Source: an uncultured Rhodopila sp. (GTDB taxonomy: Bacteria > Pseudomonadota > Alphaproteobacteria > Acetobacterales > Acetobacteraceae). From it: DNA of 64,000 bases. The stretch's first letter is position 1, and each line of letters opens with the position of its first letter. Position numbers and translations under genes: made by a program. The stretch spans positions 62,001 through 126,000 of the forward strand of contig CAIZFE010000086.1 in assembly GCA_903932145.1 (NCBI GenBank). Direction: 5' to 3'. This document shows, piece after piece, positions 52,516 to 61,586 of the stretch. The notes below the pieces were generated by a model. That model ran no database searches, was not told where the DNA came from, and worked only from the letters and a program-made list of their open reading frames with translations.

Positions 52516-53781
52516 ATGAAACAAGTTCATGTGATCGGGGCCGGACTGGCGGGCCTTTCGGCGGCCTTGTCGCTGAGCGCGGCGGGGTGGGCGGTAACCG
52601 TTCACGAGGCCGGCCCGGCCGCGGGCGGCCGCTGCCGGTCGTTTTTCGACCAGGAACTGGGACTGCGGATCGACAACGGCAATCATATTATGTTGTCCGG
52701 TAATCACGCGGTTCAGGCTTACATCGCCGAAATCGGCGCGCAGGACGCCTTTCAGGCCGGTAAGACGGCTCTGTTTCCCTTTATGGATGTCGGCACGGAG
52801 GAGCGCTGGGTGGTCAGGCCAAATGCCGGCCGCTTCCCGTGGTGGATCTTCAGCAACAGCCGCCGCGTACCCGACACACGTCTGTCTGATTATCTGGACA
52901 TGGCCCGTATCGCCAGGATCAAGGACAACCGGCCGGTCGCGGACAGTATGCGGCGTGGCCGTCTGTATTGGCGTCTGCTGGAACCGTTCGCGATCGCCGC
53001 GCTCAATACCTCGTCTCAAGAAGGCCTCGCCCGTTTGCTGGGGGCGGTGATGAAGGAAACCCTGCTGCGTGGTGGCAAGGCCTGCATCCCGCTGTTGCCG
53101 AAGGAGGGTCTGTCAGAGGCGATGATCGATCCCGCCATCGCCACGTTGCAGGCGCGCGGCGCGGTGGTTCGCTTCAACAGCCGCATCGCCGAATTGACGG
53201 TCGAAAGCGGTGTCGTCGTCGCCTTAAGGGGGCCGGACGGGTCGATACCGATTGAATCGGGCGATGCCGTGGTTCTCGCGGCACCGGCGCGGGTCGCCGC
53301 GGATCTGCTGCCGAAATTGATTGCGCCTGATGCGTTCGAGGCGATTTTGAATATCCATTTCCGGTATGACGCCGAACCGGTTGGGCCTCTGAAAGAGGCC
53401 GGTTTTATCGGCCTGACCTCGGCGACGGCGGAATGGGTGTTCGTCAAGCCAGGGCATGTCTCGGTCACCATCAGCGCGGCGAATGCGATGGTGGACGATC
53501 CCGCCCGGTCGATCGCGATGGACGTGTGGCCGAACGTCGTCGATGCGTTGGGTCTGCCCCCCGAGGCGAAAGACGCCATGCCGCCGTTCCGCGTGGTCAA
53601 GGAAAAGCGCGCCACCTTCGCGGCGACCGCGCGGCAGGAACAGCGCCGGCCGAAGGCGAAAACCGCTCTGGCCGCGAATCTGGCCCTGGCCGGCGATTGG
53701 ACAGACACCGGCTTGCCTGCCACGATCGAGGGCGCCATAAGGTCCGGCCGTACTGCCGCGGATGTCATTCTCTCGCTTTGA
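52516..53781 (+). CDS. hpnE: Hydroxysqualene dehydroxylase
   Basis: FAD-dependent amine-oxidase-fold enzyme that converts hydroxysqualene to squalene for hopanoid synthesis. The 421-residue protein starts VHVIGAGLAGLSAALSL (FAD Rossmann motif), GGRCRSFFDQELGLRIDNG and NHIMLSGN, and ends with LALAGDWTDTGLPATIEGA, which are typical of HpnE. It precedes shc by 14 bases on the same strand. The usual partners hpnC and hpnD, which make hydroxysqualene, are not in the window. Confidence 0.93.
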   Translation: MKQVHVIGAGLAGLSAALSLSAAGWAVTVHEAGPAAGGRCRSFFDQELGLRIDNGNHIMLSGNHAVQAYIAEIGAQDAFQAGKTALFPFMDVGTEERWVVRPNAGRFPWWIFSNSRRVPDTRLSDYLDMARIARIKDNRPVADSMRRGRLYWRLLEPFAIAALNTSSQEGLARLLGAVMKETLLRGGKACIPLLPKEGLSEAMIDPAIATLQARGAVVRFNSRIAELTVESGVVVALRGPDGSIPIESGDAVVLAAPARVAADLLPKLIAPDAFEAILNIHFRYDAEPVGPLKEAGFIGLTSATAEWVFVKPGHVSVTISAANAMVDDPARSIAMDVWPNVVDALGLPPEAKDAMPPFRVVKEKRATFAATARQEQRRPKAKTALAANLALAGDWTDTGLPATIEGAIRSGRTAADVILSL

Positions 53782-53795
53782 CTGCTAAGGATGTA

Positions 53796-55715
53796 ATGCC
53801 CCTCGACACGATCGCCTTGGTCGATGACGCCGAATTGTTGGCGTCCGTCACGCGCGCGGCGGCGGCGCTGACGCGCCACCAGAAGCCGGACGGGCACTAT
53901 GTGTTCGAACTGGAAGCGGATGCGACGATCCCGGCCGAGTATGTGCTGCTCGAACACTTTCTCGACCGCATCGACCCCGATCTTGAGGCGCGGATCGGGG
54001 TGTATTTGCGTGGCATCCAGGGCGATCATGGCGGTTGGCCGCTGTTTCACGACGGGGCGTTCAATATCTCCGCCAGCGTGAAGGCCTACTTCGCGCTGAA
54101 GGCGATCGGCGACCACCCGGATGCCCCGCACATGGCGCGCGCTCGGAAGGCGATCCTGGCGGCCGGCGGCGCGGAAACGACAAACGTCTTTACGCGCGCC
54201 CAGTTGGCGCTGTTCGGGCAGGTCCCGTGGCGAGCCGTGCCGGTGATGCCGCTGGAGATCATGCATCTGCCGCTGTGGTTTCCGTTTCATCTGTCCAAAA
54301 TTTCATACTGGTCGCGCACCGTTATCGTGCCGCTGCTGGTGCTGATGGGGCTGCGGCCGAAGGCGCGGAATCCGCGGGGCATCGGTATTGGGGAGCTGTT
54401 TTGCACGCCGGCGGAGGAGGTAAAGGATTGGATCAAGGGACCTTACCGTTCGGGCTGGGGGCGTGCGTTCAAAGGCATCGATGTCCTGCTGCGGGCGGCG
54501 GAACCGCTGTTTCCCAAGGCCGCGCGCCAGAGTGCGGTTGCCAAGGCCGTCACGTTCGTCACCGAACGCCTGAACGGCGACGGCGGGCTGGGGGCGATCT
54601 ACCCGGCCATGGCGAACAGCGTGATGATGTTCGACACGTTGGGTTATTCGCCCGATCATCCCGATGCGGCGATCGCCTGGCAGTCCGTGCGCAAGCTGTT
54701 GGTGATCGAGGACGACCGCGCTTACTGCCAGCCCTGTCTGTCTCCGGTCTGGGACACCGGGTTGGCCGGGCACGCTTTGGCCGAGGCCGGGGTGTCCACC
54801 GATGCCGCCTGCGATTGGCTGACCCCGCTGCAAATCACCGATGTGGTGGGCGATTGGGCGGTGCGCCGTCCCGGCCTGCGTCCGGGTGGCTGGGCGTTCC
54901 AGTATAACAATCCGCATTACCCCGACGTCGATGACACCGCCGTCGTTGGCATGTTGCTGCACAGGAATGGTGATCCGGCGCACGCCGAGGCGATCGATCG
55001 CGCGCGTGAGTGGGTGATCGGGATGCAGTCCTCGGATGGCGGCTGGGGCGCGTTCGAGCCGGAGAACACCCAACATTACCTCAATCACATTCCGTTCGCC
55101 GATCATGGCGCGCTGCTGGACCCGCCAACGGCCGATGTCAGCGCCCGCTGCGTGTCGTTCCTGGCGCAGATCGGCATCAGTAACAATGACCCGGTGATGG
55201 CGCGCGCCCTGGCGTATTTGCGGCGCGACCAGGAGGCGGATGGCAGTTGGTTCGGCCGATGGGGCACGAACTACATTTACGGAACGTGGTCGGTGCTGTG
55301 CGCGTTGAACGCGGCTGGCATCGCGCATGACGATCCGGCGATGGTGCGTGCCGTTGACTGGCTGGTTTCGGTTCAGCGTGACGATGGTGGCTGGGGTGAG
55401 GACGAGGAAAGCTACGCCGATGCTCCGCACGGCCGTTACAAGGAAAGCACACCCAGCCAGACTGCCTGGGCAGTGTTGGGGTTGATGGCGGCGGGGGCCA
55501 CGGATCATCCGGCGACGGCGCGCGGCATTGCGTGGCTGGCCGCGACACAGAAAGCCAACGGCGAATGGGACGAGGCAGCCTATACGGCTGTCGGATTCCC
55601 CCGCGTGTTCTATCTGCGTTATCATGGCTACAAACTCTATTTTCCTCTGTTGGCGCTGGCTCGGTATCGGAATTTGCGCCGCAGCAATATTCGCCGGGTT
55701 GAGGTCGGATTCTGA
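53796..55715 (+). CDS. shc: Squalene-hopene cyclase
   Basis: Membrane-associated cyclase turning squalene into hopene/hopanol in a single step. The 639-residue protein has the catalytic acid motif DVDDTA at residues 377-382, and many QW-type repeats (for example GGWGAFEPENTQ and GWGEDEESYAD). It has the usual N-terminal GHYVFELEADATIPAEY and C-terminal AVGFPRVFYLRYHGYK. I chose ATG 53796 with AAGGA ten bases upstream; the open frame upstream lies in hpnE. It is followed by hpnG, in the usual order. Confidence 0.96.
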   Translation: MPLDTIALVDDAELLASVTRAAAALTRHQKPDGHYVFELEADATIPAEYVLLEHFLDRIDPDLEARIGVYLRGIQGDHGGWPLFHDGAFNISASVKAYFALKAIGDHPDAPHMARARKAILAAGGAETTNVFTRAQLALFGQVPWRAVPVMPLEIMHLPLWFPFHLSKISYWSRTVIVPLLVLMGLRPKARNPRGIGIGELFCTPAEEVKDWIKGPYRSGWGRAFKGIDVLLRAAEPLFPKAARQSAVAKAVTFVTERLNGDGGLGAIYPAMANSVMMFDTLGYSPDHPDAAIAWQSVRKLLVIEDDRAYCQPCLSPVWDTGLAGHALAEAGVSTDAACDWLTPLQITDVVGDWAVRRPGLRPGGWAFQYNNPHYPDVDDTAVVGMLLHRNGDPAHAEAIDRAREWVIGMQSSDGGWGAFEPENTQHYLNHIPFADHGALLDPPTADVSARCVSFLAQIGISNNDPVMARALAYLRRDQEADGSWFGRWGTNYIYGTWSVLCALNAAGIAHDDPAMVRAVDWLVSVQRDDGGWGEDEESYADAPHGRYKESTPSQTAWAVLGLMAAGATDHPATARGIAWLAATQKANGEWDEAAYTAVGFPRVFYLRYHGYKLYFPLLALARYRNLRRSNIRRVEVGF

Positions 55716-55741
55716 CGGCGCTGTCGGCATCGGGCGTCCGC

Positions 55742-56374
55742 ATGCTCGGCTTTGTCGTCGGCCTGACGGCGGAAGCCCGTATCGCCGCCCGGTTCGGTTT
55801 CCCGGTCGAAGCTGGCGGAGGCACACCTGAAGGGGCGGCACGGGCAGCATCCCGCTTGGTCGAGCAAGGGGCAACGGCCTTGGTCAGCTTTGGCCTGGCC
55901 GGCGGACTGGACCCGGCCCTTCGACCGGGCTCGCTGATCATTCCATCAATCGTTGCCTCCGAGTCCCGTTGGCATGCGGACCTGGCCCTCGCCTTGCTGT
56001 TCGGTGGGTTGACGGACCACACACTGTTCGCCGGGTCGCGGATCGTCGCGGACGTCGCTTCAAAGCGACGCCTGTATGCTGAAACAAAGGCCCATGCCAT
56101 CGACCTGGAAAGCGGCTCGGTAGCGAGTGTCGCGACGGCCAAAGGACTGCCATTCGTCGTGGTTAGAGCCATCTGCGATCCGGCCGAGCGAAACCTTCCA
56201 CCGGCGGCACTGGTGGCACTCGATTCAACGGGCGGCATCGGACTGACGGGCGTATTGTGCTCCGTCGCGCGGCATCCGGGCCAGATTCCTGCGTTGCTTG
56301 CACTGGCCGGCGATGCCGCGCGGGCTCGGCGGACGTTGGTGGCGTTGACGGAACGCTTCACACACGGGCCATAA
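55742..56374 (+). CDS. hpnG: Hopanoid-associated phosphorylase/nucleosidase
   Basis: A 210-residue member of the purine nucleoside phosphorylase/MTAN family, which removes adenine from adenosylhopane to give ribosylhopane. VSFGLAGGLDPALRPGSLI, the substrate-binding block HAIDLESGSVASVA and VVRAICDPAERNLPPAAL are visible. It starts 26 bases after shc. Its 3' end overlaps the convergent methyltransferase gene by 17 bases. hpnH, which makes adenosylhopane, is not in the window. Confidence 0.9.
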   Translation: MLGFVVGLTAEARIAARFGFPVEAGGGTPEGAARAASRLVEQGATALVSFGLAGGLDPALRPGSLIIPSIVASESRWHADLALALLFGGLTDHTLFAGSRIVADVASKRRLYAETKAHAIDLESGSVASVATAKGLPFVVVRAICDPAERNLPPAALVALDSTGGIGLTGVLCSVARHPGQIPALLALAGDAARARRTLVALTERFTHGP

Positions 56375-56933
56375 GGTCCAGGCGATACCGTGCATGTCGC
56401 TCTTGCCGAACGACGCGCAGGTGCGATTTCGTTGCTTCGATGAAGCTGTCCGGGGCCGCGTCGGCCGGGCTGGGGTCGTCGGTGCGCCCAAGCCAGTTGA
56501 CCAACAGAACCAAGCCGCCGGGCAGAATTGTGTCCGACACATGCCGGCCGCACAGCGCGATATCGGCGGCTGACAAAAAATACAATACCTCCGAAAAAAC
56601 GATGAGATCGAATCGATTCGCCGGCCATTCCGCCGGAACCCGTATGCGCGCGAACCGCACATGCGGCTGATCGGCGCACCGCGAGCGGGCATCTGACAGG
56701 GGTTCCTCGACAATGTCGATGCCGAGCAGCCTGTCGCAGGCGGGGGCCAACATACGGGTAAGGATGCCAATGGAACAGCCGACCTCCAAACCGGAACCAA
56801 AACGACGGGTTCCGAGCGCGTCCACGGTGTTGCGGTATTTCTCCTGCTCGTAGGGACTGGTCTGGAAGCCCCAAGGATCGGGATTTGACCGATACAATTT
56901 CTGGAAATGGTCCGGCGGGCGAGAGTCCGTCAT
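56358..56933 (-). CDS. SAM-dependent methyltransferase, NodS-like
   Basis: A 191-residue class I methyltransferase. PDPWGFQTSPYEQEKYRNT at the N-terminus and LEVGCSIGILTRMLAPACD (SAM motif I) match NodS-like small methyltransferases, followed by FSEVLYFLSAADI (motif IV region). NodS N-methylates the deacetylated glucosamine of Nod factors. It overlaps the PIG-L deacetylase gene by four bases, consistent with acting on an amine freed by that enzyme (inference). It is last in a four-gene leftward cassette. Confidence 0.85.
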   Translation of the reverse strand: MTDSRPPDHFQKLYRSNPDPWGFQTSPYEQEKYRNTVDALGTRRFGSGLEVGCSIGILTRMLAPACDRLLGIDIVEEPLSDARSRCADQPHVRFARIRVPAEWPANRFDLIVFSEVLYFLSAADIALCGRHVSDTILPGGLVLLVNWLGRTDDPSPADAAPDSFIEATKSHLRVVRQERHARYRLDLMARV

Positions 56934-57694
56934 GGCAAAAGGTAGGTTTCATAGTTGCTGTCGAAGACCGACAGCAAGTGTGCGGGGAGTTGAAACCCGG
57001 TCGGGTCGTCCGTGATCAGACCGCCGTACTGGGACTTATGGGACTGAATGGCGTCCCATTTGGCATTACGAACGTTTCTGATGTCGAGCCGCCAACCGCT
57101 GATCCTTGTGGCCGGAACAGGAGAGTCGGCGGGCAGCGTCCACCCCCAGACCGGATACGCAACATGCCGAACCATTTGCTGACAGCCGGCTGCCGCTTCA
57201 GCCGCCAGCGACGCCGCCTTATGGTCGCCATGCGGATCGTGTCGCCATGGTGCCAGAATCGCGGTGCAATCTGGCTCGAGCAGCGTCGCCAATCGCGCGA
57301 CGATCCTGTCAAAGCCGGGGCCGCAATGGGGCGCGCGCGTATCCGGTTCACCCAGAAAAATCACACGTTCCGGCGGAAGTCCGAGACATCCAACGGCGGT
57401 GCGAACCTCGTCTGCTCGCACCGCACGCAGACGTTCGGCGGGAAACGCGTGTGACCCGGGGTGCGATCCGGCGCCATCGGTCAGGACAACAACCAGTGGC
57501 AATCGGTTCGACTGGACGCACTGTGCGATCAGCCCGCCGCAGCCCAGGCTTTCGTCGTCGGGATGGGGCGCCAGAATCAGGCAGGTGCCGGTCCCGATGA
57601 TGTCATCCAGGCGGCCGACCGGAAGGGTCCGCCAGACGCTGTGCAACTCGCCCGCGGTGGTCACAACGTCGGCTCCGGGTGATCCGCGAACCAT
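56930..57694 (-). CDS. PIG-L family N-deacetylase
   Basis: A 254-residue zinc-dependent deacetylase. The motif LAPHPDDESLGCGGLI provides the metal ligands (HPDD) and the third histidine is in WRHDPHGDHKAASL. Relatives remove acetyl from GlcNAc moieties (GlcNAc-PI, MshB, BshB, teicoplanin pathways). Its start overlaps the acyl-CoA-dehydrogenase-like gene by 34 bases and its stop overlaps the methyltransferase by four bases. It therefore acts in a coupled pathway with the methyltransferase and glycosyltransferase. Confidence 0.9.
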   Translation of the reverse strand: MVRGSPGADVVTTAGELHSVWRTLPVGRLDDIIGTGTCLILAPHPDDESLGCGGLIAQCVQSNRLPLVVVLTDGAGSHPGSHAFPAERLRAVRADEVRTAVGCLGLPPERVIFLGEPDTRAPHCGPGFDRIVARLATLLEPDCTAILAPWRHDPHGDHKAASLAAEAAAGCQQMVRHVAYPVWGWTLPADSPVPATRISGWRLDIRNVRNAKWDAIQSHKSQYGGLITDDPTGFQLPAHLLSVFDSNYETYLLP

Positions 57695-58713
57695 GTCGCC
57701 GCCTCGGTCAGGACCTCGTCCGGCGCAGGTTGACGCAAATAAGTGGAAAGATCGCGGCAGATCAGTTCGATCGGGTTGCCCTGACGAAAGGCGGACAGGC
57801 CCAGGGAGCGCTGGATCAGGCGCATCGCATCCAGGCAGGCTGCTTCGACGGCGATGCGGGCAAGTCCGACCGTGGCCACGCGATGACCCGCATCCTCGGA
57901 ATTATCCTCGGCGATCCGGGCCGCGTGGTGGACCCATAGTCGGCCGGTTTCCCTGGCGATGATGGCCTGACCCAGGCGGGACTGCGTGTGCGGGCTGTCC
58001 AGCCGGCCGGATTGGCGAAGTTGGGCGACGGCATGCTCGATCAATGCGATCAGGCCACCCAGCGCGACGGCCGATCCGCGCCAGGCTCCGCCGGAGAAGT
58101 CCGGTTCCCGCAGATAATCGCCAGGGTCGCCTAAAATGGCATCGGTGGAGGTTTCGCAGCCGGTGAAATCGACGGCTCCGGTGACGGCCGCCCGCATGCC
58201 CTGCAGCGGCGACGGCAGTTGTGTTACGTGCTCGCCGATGCCCAACGGCAGCACCAGCATGCGCGTGTTGCCATGCTCGTCCTGTGCGGTGACCAGGGCA
58301 CCAGTGGCATGGCCGGCGCCGGAGCAGAACTGTTTGCCGCCGCTCAGGGCAATCCGGTTGCCGAAGCGCCGCATGGTCAGTCCGTTGGATGGCGGATCGG
58401 TTACCCACAACGCGTAGAGACGATCGTCGTCCCGAATTGCCGCCGCATCGTAACGGGCCATGAGATGCCGAGCATTGATGTGGGCTTCCAGGATCCGGCC
58501 GACTGAGAGATTCCCCTGTCCGGTCAGAATCAGAAGCTGGGCCAATTCGTCCACATTGCCAGAGCCGGAAACGGGAAGTGGCGACGACAGCGCCCCTGCA
58601 CGTCGCAACTGATCGATCTCCAGGGTGGGGAATGCGCTATCCCGGTCGAGCGCGCCGGCGCGCTCTTGCATCCGGGGGATCATTTCGGCGACGTTTGTAA
58701 GGAGCCTGGACAT
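57661..58713 (-). CDS. Acyl-CoA dehydrogenase-like flavoprotein
   Basis: A 350-residue ACAD-fold protein. The middle beta-domain has GGKQFCSGAGHATGALVTA (FAD-binding region typical of ACADs), and the helical C-domain has LGQAIIARETGRLWVHHAARIA. The N-terminal domain and overall length are shorter than in typical 380-residue ACADs, and the glutamate or His used by type 2 enzymes is not obvious. It may oxidise an amine, sugar or acyl carrier-bound intermediate. It is second in the cassette, 73 bases after the GT2 gene. Confidence 0.78.
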   Translation of the reverse strand: MSRLLTNVAEMIPRMQERAGALDRDSAFPTLEIDQLRRAGALSSPLPVSGSGNVDELAQLLILTGQGNLSVGRILEAHINARHLMARYDAAAIRDDDRLYALWVTDPPSNGLTMRRFGNRIALSGGKQFCSGAGHATGALVTAQDEHGNTRMLVLPLGIGEHVTQLPSPLQGMRAAVTGAVDFTGCETSTDAILGDPGDYLREPDFSGGAWRGSAVALGGLIALIEHAVAQLRQSGRLDSPHTQSRLGQAIIARETGRLWVHHAARIAEDNSEDAGHRVATVGLARIAVEAACLDAMRLIQRSLGLSAFRQGNPIELICRDLSTYLRQPAPDEVLTEAATWFADHPEPTL

Positions 58714-58786
58714 TATGGGCTGACGAACAGGGTTTCGCGCAAGTCAGAGGCTGATGGAATTCTTGGGATTGATTTGTTTTGCATCC

Positions 58787-59848
58787 TTAGTCCGCCGCCA
58801 AAATGTCGGGCACCGCCAAACCATCAAGCAACGATCGTGCGGCGGCGATTTCGGTATCTACATCGACGAAACGAACCCGACGCCTGCGCAGAACCGGGCT
58901 CGCTGCCTCCAGGTTCGCCCACGCCCGGCCAAAGAAACGGTGTGCCAGTGCGTCCGTCAGCGTGGCGCGCGAGACCGCGAGGTCCCGAACCAGCGCCTGA
59001 TCCTCGATCCCCATCCAGGCGCGGCGCGATCGGTACCGCAGGCTATAGCGCCAGAACGCGTCCACCGCGGGTTCGACCTGATCGTCGGTGAACTCATCCT
59101 GTTGTATCATGCGGCGTCGGATCGCGTCGGCCATGCCTCCGATCGCCCGCCCGCTGATGCGGCCGGACACTGTCACCGTGATAGCCGGGTCGTGCCGGAC
59201 GCGGGCGTCCGCCATCCACAAGGCTCGCACAAAGGCCCTGTCCTCGCCGGATGGTATCGCGGGGATGCCGCCGACGAAGCGAAAAGCCCTGGCCGACACC
59301 GCGAGGCTGGCGCCCGATGCCTCGGTATGGCGTGGCGGCGGATCGTGCGGCTCGGGGTCCAGGATCCAGGCAAGCTCGTCCAGCAACGCGATCAACCGGC
59401 ATTCCCTGGCGTCGTCCGCATGCAAATGCGGCGGGATCGACGCGGCTTCCTCGGGGTCGATCAAAGCCCGGCCGCACACGATATCGGCGCCGTGCCGCAA
59501 TGCCGCGAGATTACGCGATACCCAGTCGGGAGCGACCATCGCATCCGCGTCGGTGGTCAGCAGGACACCATCGGGGCCGGCAAGCGTCGCGGCAACCTCC
59601 ATCGCCAGGCGTCTTGCATGGCCGGCGCCGGACTGCTCAGCCGGAAAGTCCCGAACCATCACCGCCAGCCGGTATCGCAACCCGGGCGTCAAAGCGCGGG
59701 CGATCGCCAGGGTGTCGTCGCGGCAATTGTTAACCATCAGCAACACCGTATCCGGGCTCACGGTCTGCCGGTTCAGTGCGGTCAAGCAGGATGCGATGCG
59801 CTCAGCCTCGTCCCTGGCCGGGATGGCGACAACAGTATTTCTAGCCAC
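58787..59848 (-). CDS. Glycosyltransferase family 2
   Basis: A 353-residue GT-A enzyme starting VVAIPARDEAERIASCL, with VNNCRDDTLAIAR and the metal-binding DXD as LLTTDADAMVAPDWV. SGEDRAFVRALWMADARVRHD is in the acceptor region. No transmembrane segments are evident, so it is soluble or peripheral. It is first in the leftward cassette. The antisense strand is open over this gene for about 410 codons in frame with the next rightward gene; I consider that a shadow. Confidence 0.87.
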   Translation of the reverse strand: MARNTVVAIPARDEAERIASCLTALNRQTVSPDTVLLMVNNCRDDTLAIARALTPGLRYRLAVMVRDFPAEQSGAGHARRLAMEVAATLAGPDGVLLTTDADAMVAPDWVSRNLAALRHGADIVCGRALIDPEEAASIPPHLHADDARECRLIALLDELAWILDPEPHDPPPRHTEASGASLAVSARAFRFVGGIPAIPSGEDRAFVRALWMADARVRHDPAITVTVSGRISGRAIGGMADAIRRRMIQQDEFTDDQVEPAVDAFWRYSLRYRSRRAWMGIEDQALVRDLAVSRATLTDALAHRFFGRAWANLEAASPVLRRRRVRFVDVDTEIAAARSLLDGLAVPDILAAD

Positions 59849-59986
59849 GGGCGAGCCACGCCATGGTGTTTCCTACCAACTGAAGTGTGTATCAGGCAGG
59901 TGGGCGGCGTCACCTCGGTTACGAGTCGGGGTCACCGACGTGTTATGCGGCTTGTGTTGACGAAAAAGCGACGTATAGGGCGGGGC

Positions 59987-60997
59987 ATGACACAGCACAT
60001 CGAAACCGACGTGGCGATCGTCGGTGCCGGCCCGGTCGGTTTGTTCGCCGTTTTTGAACTCGGGATGCTCAAGCTTTCGAGCGTTCTGATCGACGCCCTG
60101 TCGGAGGTCGGCGGCCAGTGCACCGCGCTGTATCCCGAGAAGCCGATCTACGACATCCCGGGCCATCCGGCGATCGAGGCGGGCGCGCTGGTCACCCGGC
60201 TGGAAGAGCAGATCGCCCCATTCCCGGTCCCCCGGTTGCTCGGCCGCCAGGTCAACGGTCTGAGTGGCGAGTCCGGCGCGTTCACCCTGACCACCGACCA
60301 GGGCGACACCATTCGCGCGAAAGCGGTGATCCTGGCGGCGGGTGCGGGCGCATTCGGACCCAACCGGCCGCCCTTGGACGGTTTGCCAGCGTATGAGGCC
60401 AGCGGTGCGATCCAATATTTCGTCCGGCGGCGCGAGGATCTGCGCGGCAAGCGCGTGGTGATCGCGGGCGGTGGTGACTCGGCGGTGGACTGGGCGTTGG
60501 CGCTGAAGGACATCGCGACGGTATCGGTGGTGCACCGGCGGCCAAAATTCCGCGCCGCTCCGGAAAGTGCCGCCCAGTTGGACGAAGCCGCGCGGAAGGG
60601 CGAGATCGAGATGGTCATCCCATACCAACTGCACGGCCTGGTTGGCACCGGCGGGGTGTTGTCTGCCGTGGAGGTCGCGACGCTGGAGGGCGAGGTGAAG
60701 GCGATCCCGGCCGATGTGTTGCTGCCGTTCTTCGGGCTGTCGATGGATCTGGGACCAATCGCCGCCTGGGGCCTGCAAAGCGTGGCCCACCACGTAACGG
60801 TCGATCCGGCGACGGGCCAAACCAGTCTGCCGGGCGTGTTCGCGATCGGCGACGTGGCGACCTACCCGGGCAAGCTGAAACTGATCCTGCAAGGGTTCAG
60901 CGAGGCAGCGGTCGCGGCGCATGCGATTCATCCGATCGTGCATCCCGGTCTGGCGCTGCATTTCGAGTATTCCACCAGCAAGGGCGTGCCGGCGTAA
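59987..60997 (+). CDS. Ferredoxin-NADP+ reductase, thioredoxin-reductase-like type
   Basis: A 336-residue flavoprotein starting ETDVAIVGAGPVGLFAVFEL, with GGQCTALYPEKPIYDIPG, the NADP domain RVVIAGGGDSAVDWALAL and end motif GVFAIGDVATYPGKLKLI. It has no CxxC, so it is not a thioredoxin reductase and fits the TrxR-like ferredoxin reductases. It likely supplies reduced ferredoxin or balances NADPH. I chose ATG 59987 over an upstream open frame that is antisense to the GT2 gene. A Rieske oxygenase in the window lacks a reductase, so it is a possible electron donor (speculative). Confidence 0.92.
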   Translation: MTQHIETDVAIVGAGPVGLFAVFELGMLKLSSVLIDALSEVGGQCTALYPEKPIYDIPGHPAIEAGALVTRLEEQIAPFPVPRLLGRQVNGLSGESGAFTLTTDQGDTIRAKAVILAAGAGAFGPNRPPLDGLPAYEASGAIQYFVRRREDLRGKRVVIAGGGDSAVDWALALKDIATVSVVHRRPKFRAAPESAAQLDEAARKGEIEMVIPYQLHGLVGTGGVLSAVEVATLEGEVKAIPADVLLPFFGLSMDLGPIAAWGLQSVAHHVTVDPATGQTSLPGVFAIGDVATYPGKLKLILQGFSEAAVAAHAIHPIVHPGLALHFEYSTSKGVPA

Positions 60998-61419
60998 TAT
61001 TTCGTGCCAACGTAGTATTTAAAGTATTTGCCAGGGAGGATTTGCCCTCTCCGTCATGGCCGGGCTTGGCCCGGCCACCCACGACTTTGCTCGGCGCGCC
61101 ATATATAGTCGCGGGTGGGTCCGAAAAAGCCGAGCCATGAAAAATGGGAAATAGCCGTACTTCATGTCATCGTCGGCTGGTGTGAAAGCCAAGTCGTTGC
61201 CCTGTAGGACCCATAGAACGTTGCATATGGGCGCTGAGATTTGATCGGCAAGGGCCAGGCGCAAAATTCGACGGGACGCCGGGTCCCGGTGATGCACCCC
61301 GGCATTCCACGGGCCAGCGGCAGGCGTCAGAGCCAGAATAGCCGGACACGGGTCGAGGCTGCTATCATTCCCCGAATGAACGGTATGGTCAGCCTAATTG
61401 GACTGGAAGGGATACCGGA
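60998..61419. other. Intergenic region with decayed palindrome
   Basis: 422 bases with no convincing gene. It holds the palindromic element at 61050-61140 and a short open frame (to 61423) that ends at the hicA-like start. Many short open frames read on both strands, none with a known family. Confidence 0.5.
61050..61140. repeat. Decayed palindromic intergenic element, copy 3
   Basis: Contains the exact seven-base palindrome GGCCGGG / CCCGGCC (61058-61076, loop CTTGG), then CCACCCACGACTTTGCTCGG and a partial right arm (GGGTGG) with errors and an inserted TATATA. It is like the palindromes at 5967 and 44838 and like common alphaproteobacterial intergenic palindromes that begin GTCATGGCCGGGC. 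It is partly degraded. Confidence 0.6.
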
Positions 61420-61581
61420 TTGACGTCACGGGAAGTGATAAGCCGGCTGTGGCGAGAAGGATGGACCGAGCGGCCAGGCAAGGGTTCGCACACTCAAAGC
61501 GAGTGGCAGGGTGATATCAAACCCGGGACGCTCCGCGCGATTTGCCGCGGAGCCGGTTGGGATTATCCGCCGAAAAGGTAA
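61420..61581 (+). CDS. HicA-like mRNA interferase, shortened
   Basis: A 53-residue protein with a TTG start and GAAGGG about seven bases upstream. It reads MTSREVISRLWREGW, then KGSHTQSEWQ and DIKPGTLRAICRGAGWDY. The GSH motif containing the catalytic His and the PGTLRAI end are those of HicA toxins, but the middle segment that normally carries the TVPHH region is missing, so the protein is about 10 residues short. It is probably inactive or altered. It lies five bases before the hicB-like gene. Confidence 0.6.
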   Translation: MTSREVISRLWREGWTERPGKGSHTQSEWQGDIKPGTLRAICRGAGWDYPPKR

Positions 61582-61586
61582 GGGAC

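Noticed and set aside
58754-59986. 411-codon open extension upstream of the ferredoxin reductase
   Set aside because: It is antisense to the GT2 gene, has arginine/glycine-rich shadow composition, and the reductase family starts at 59987.
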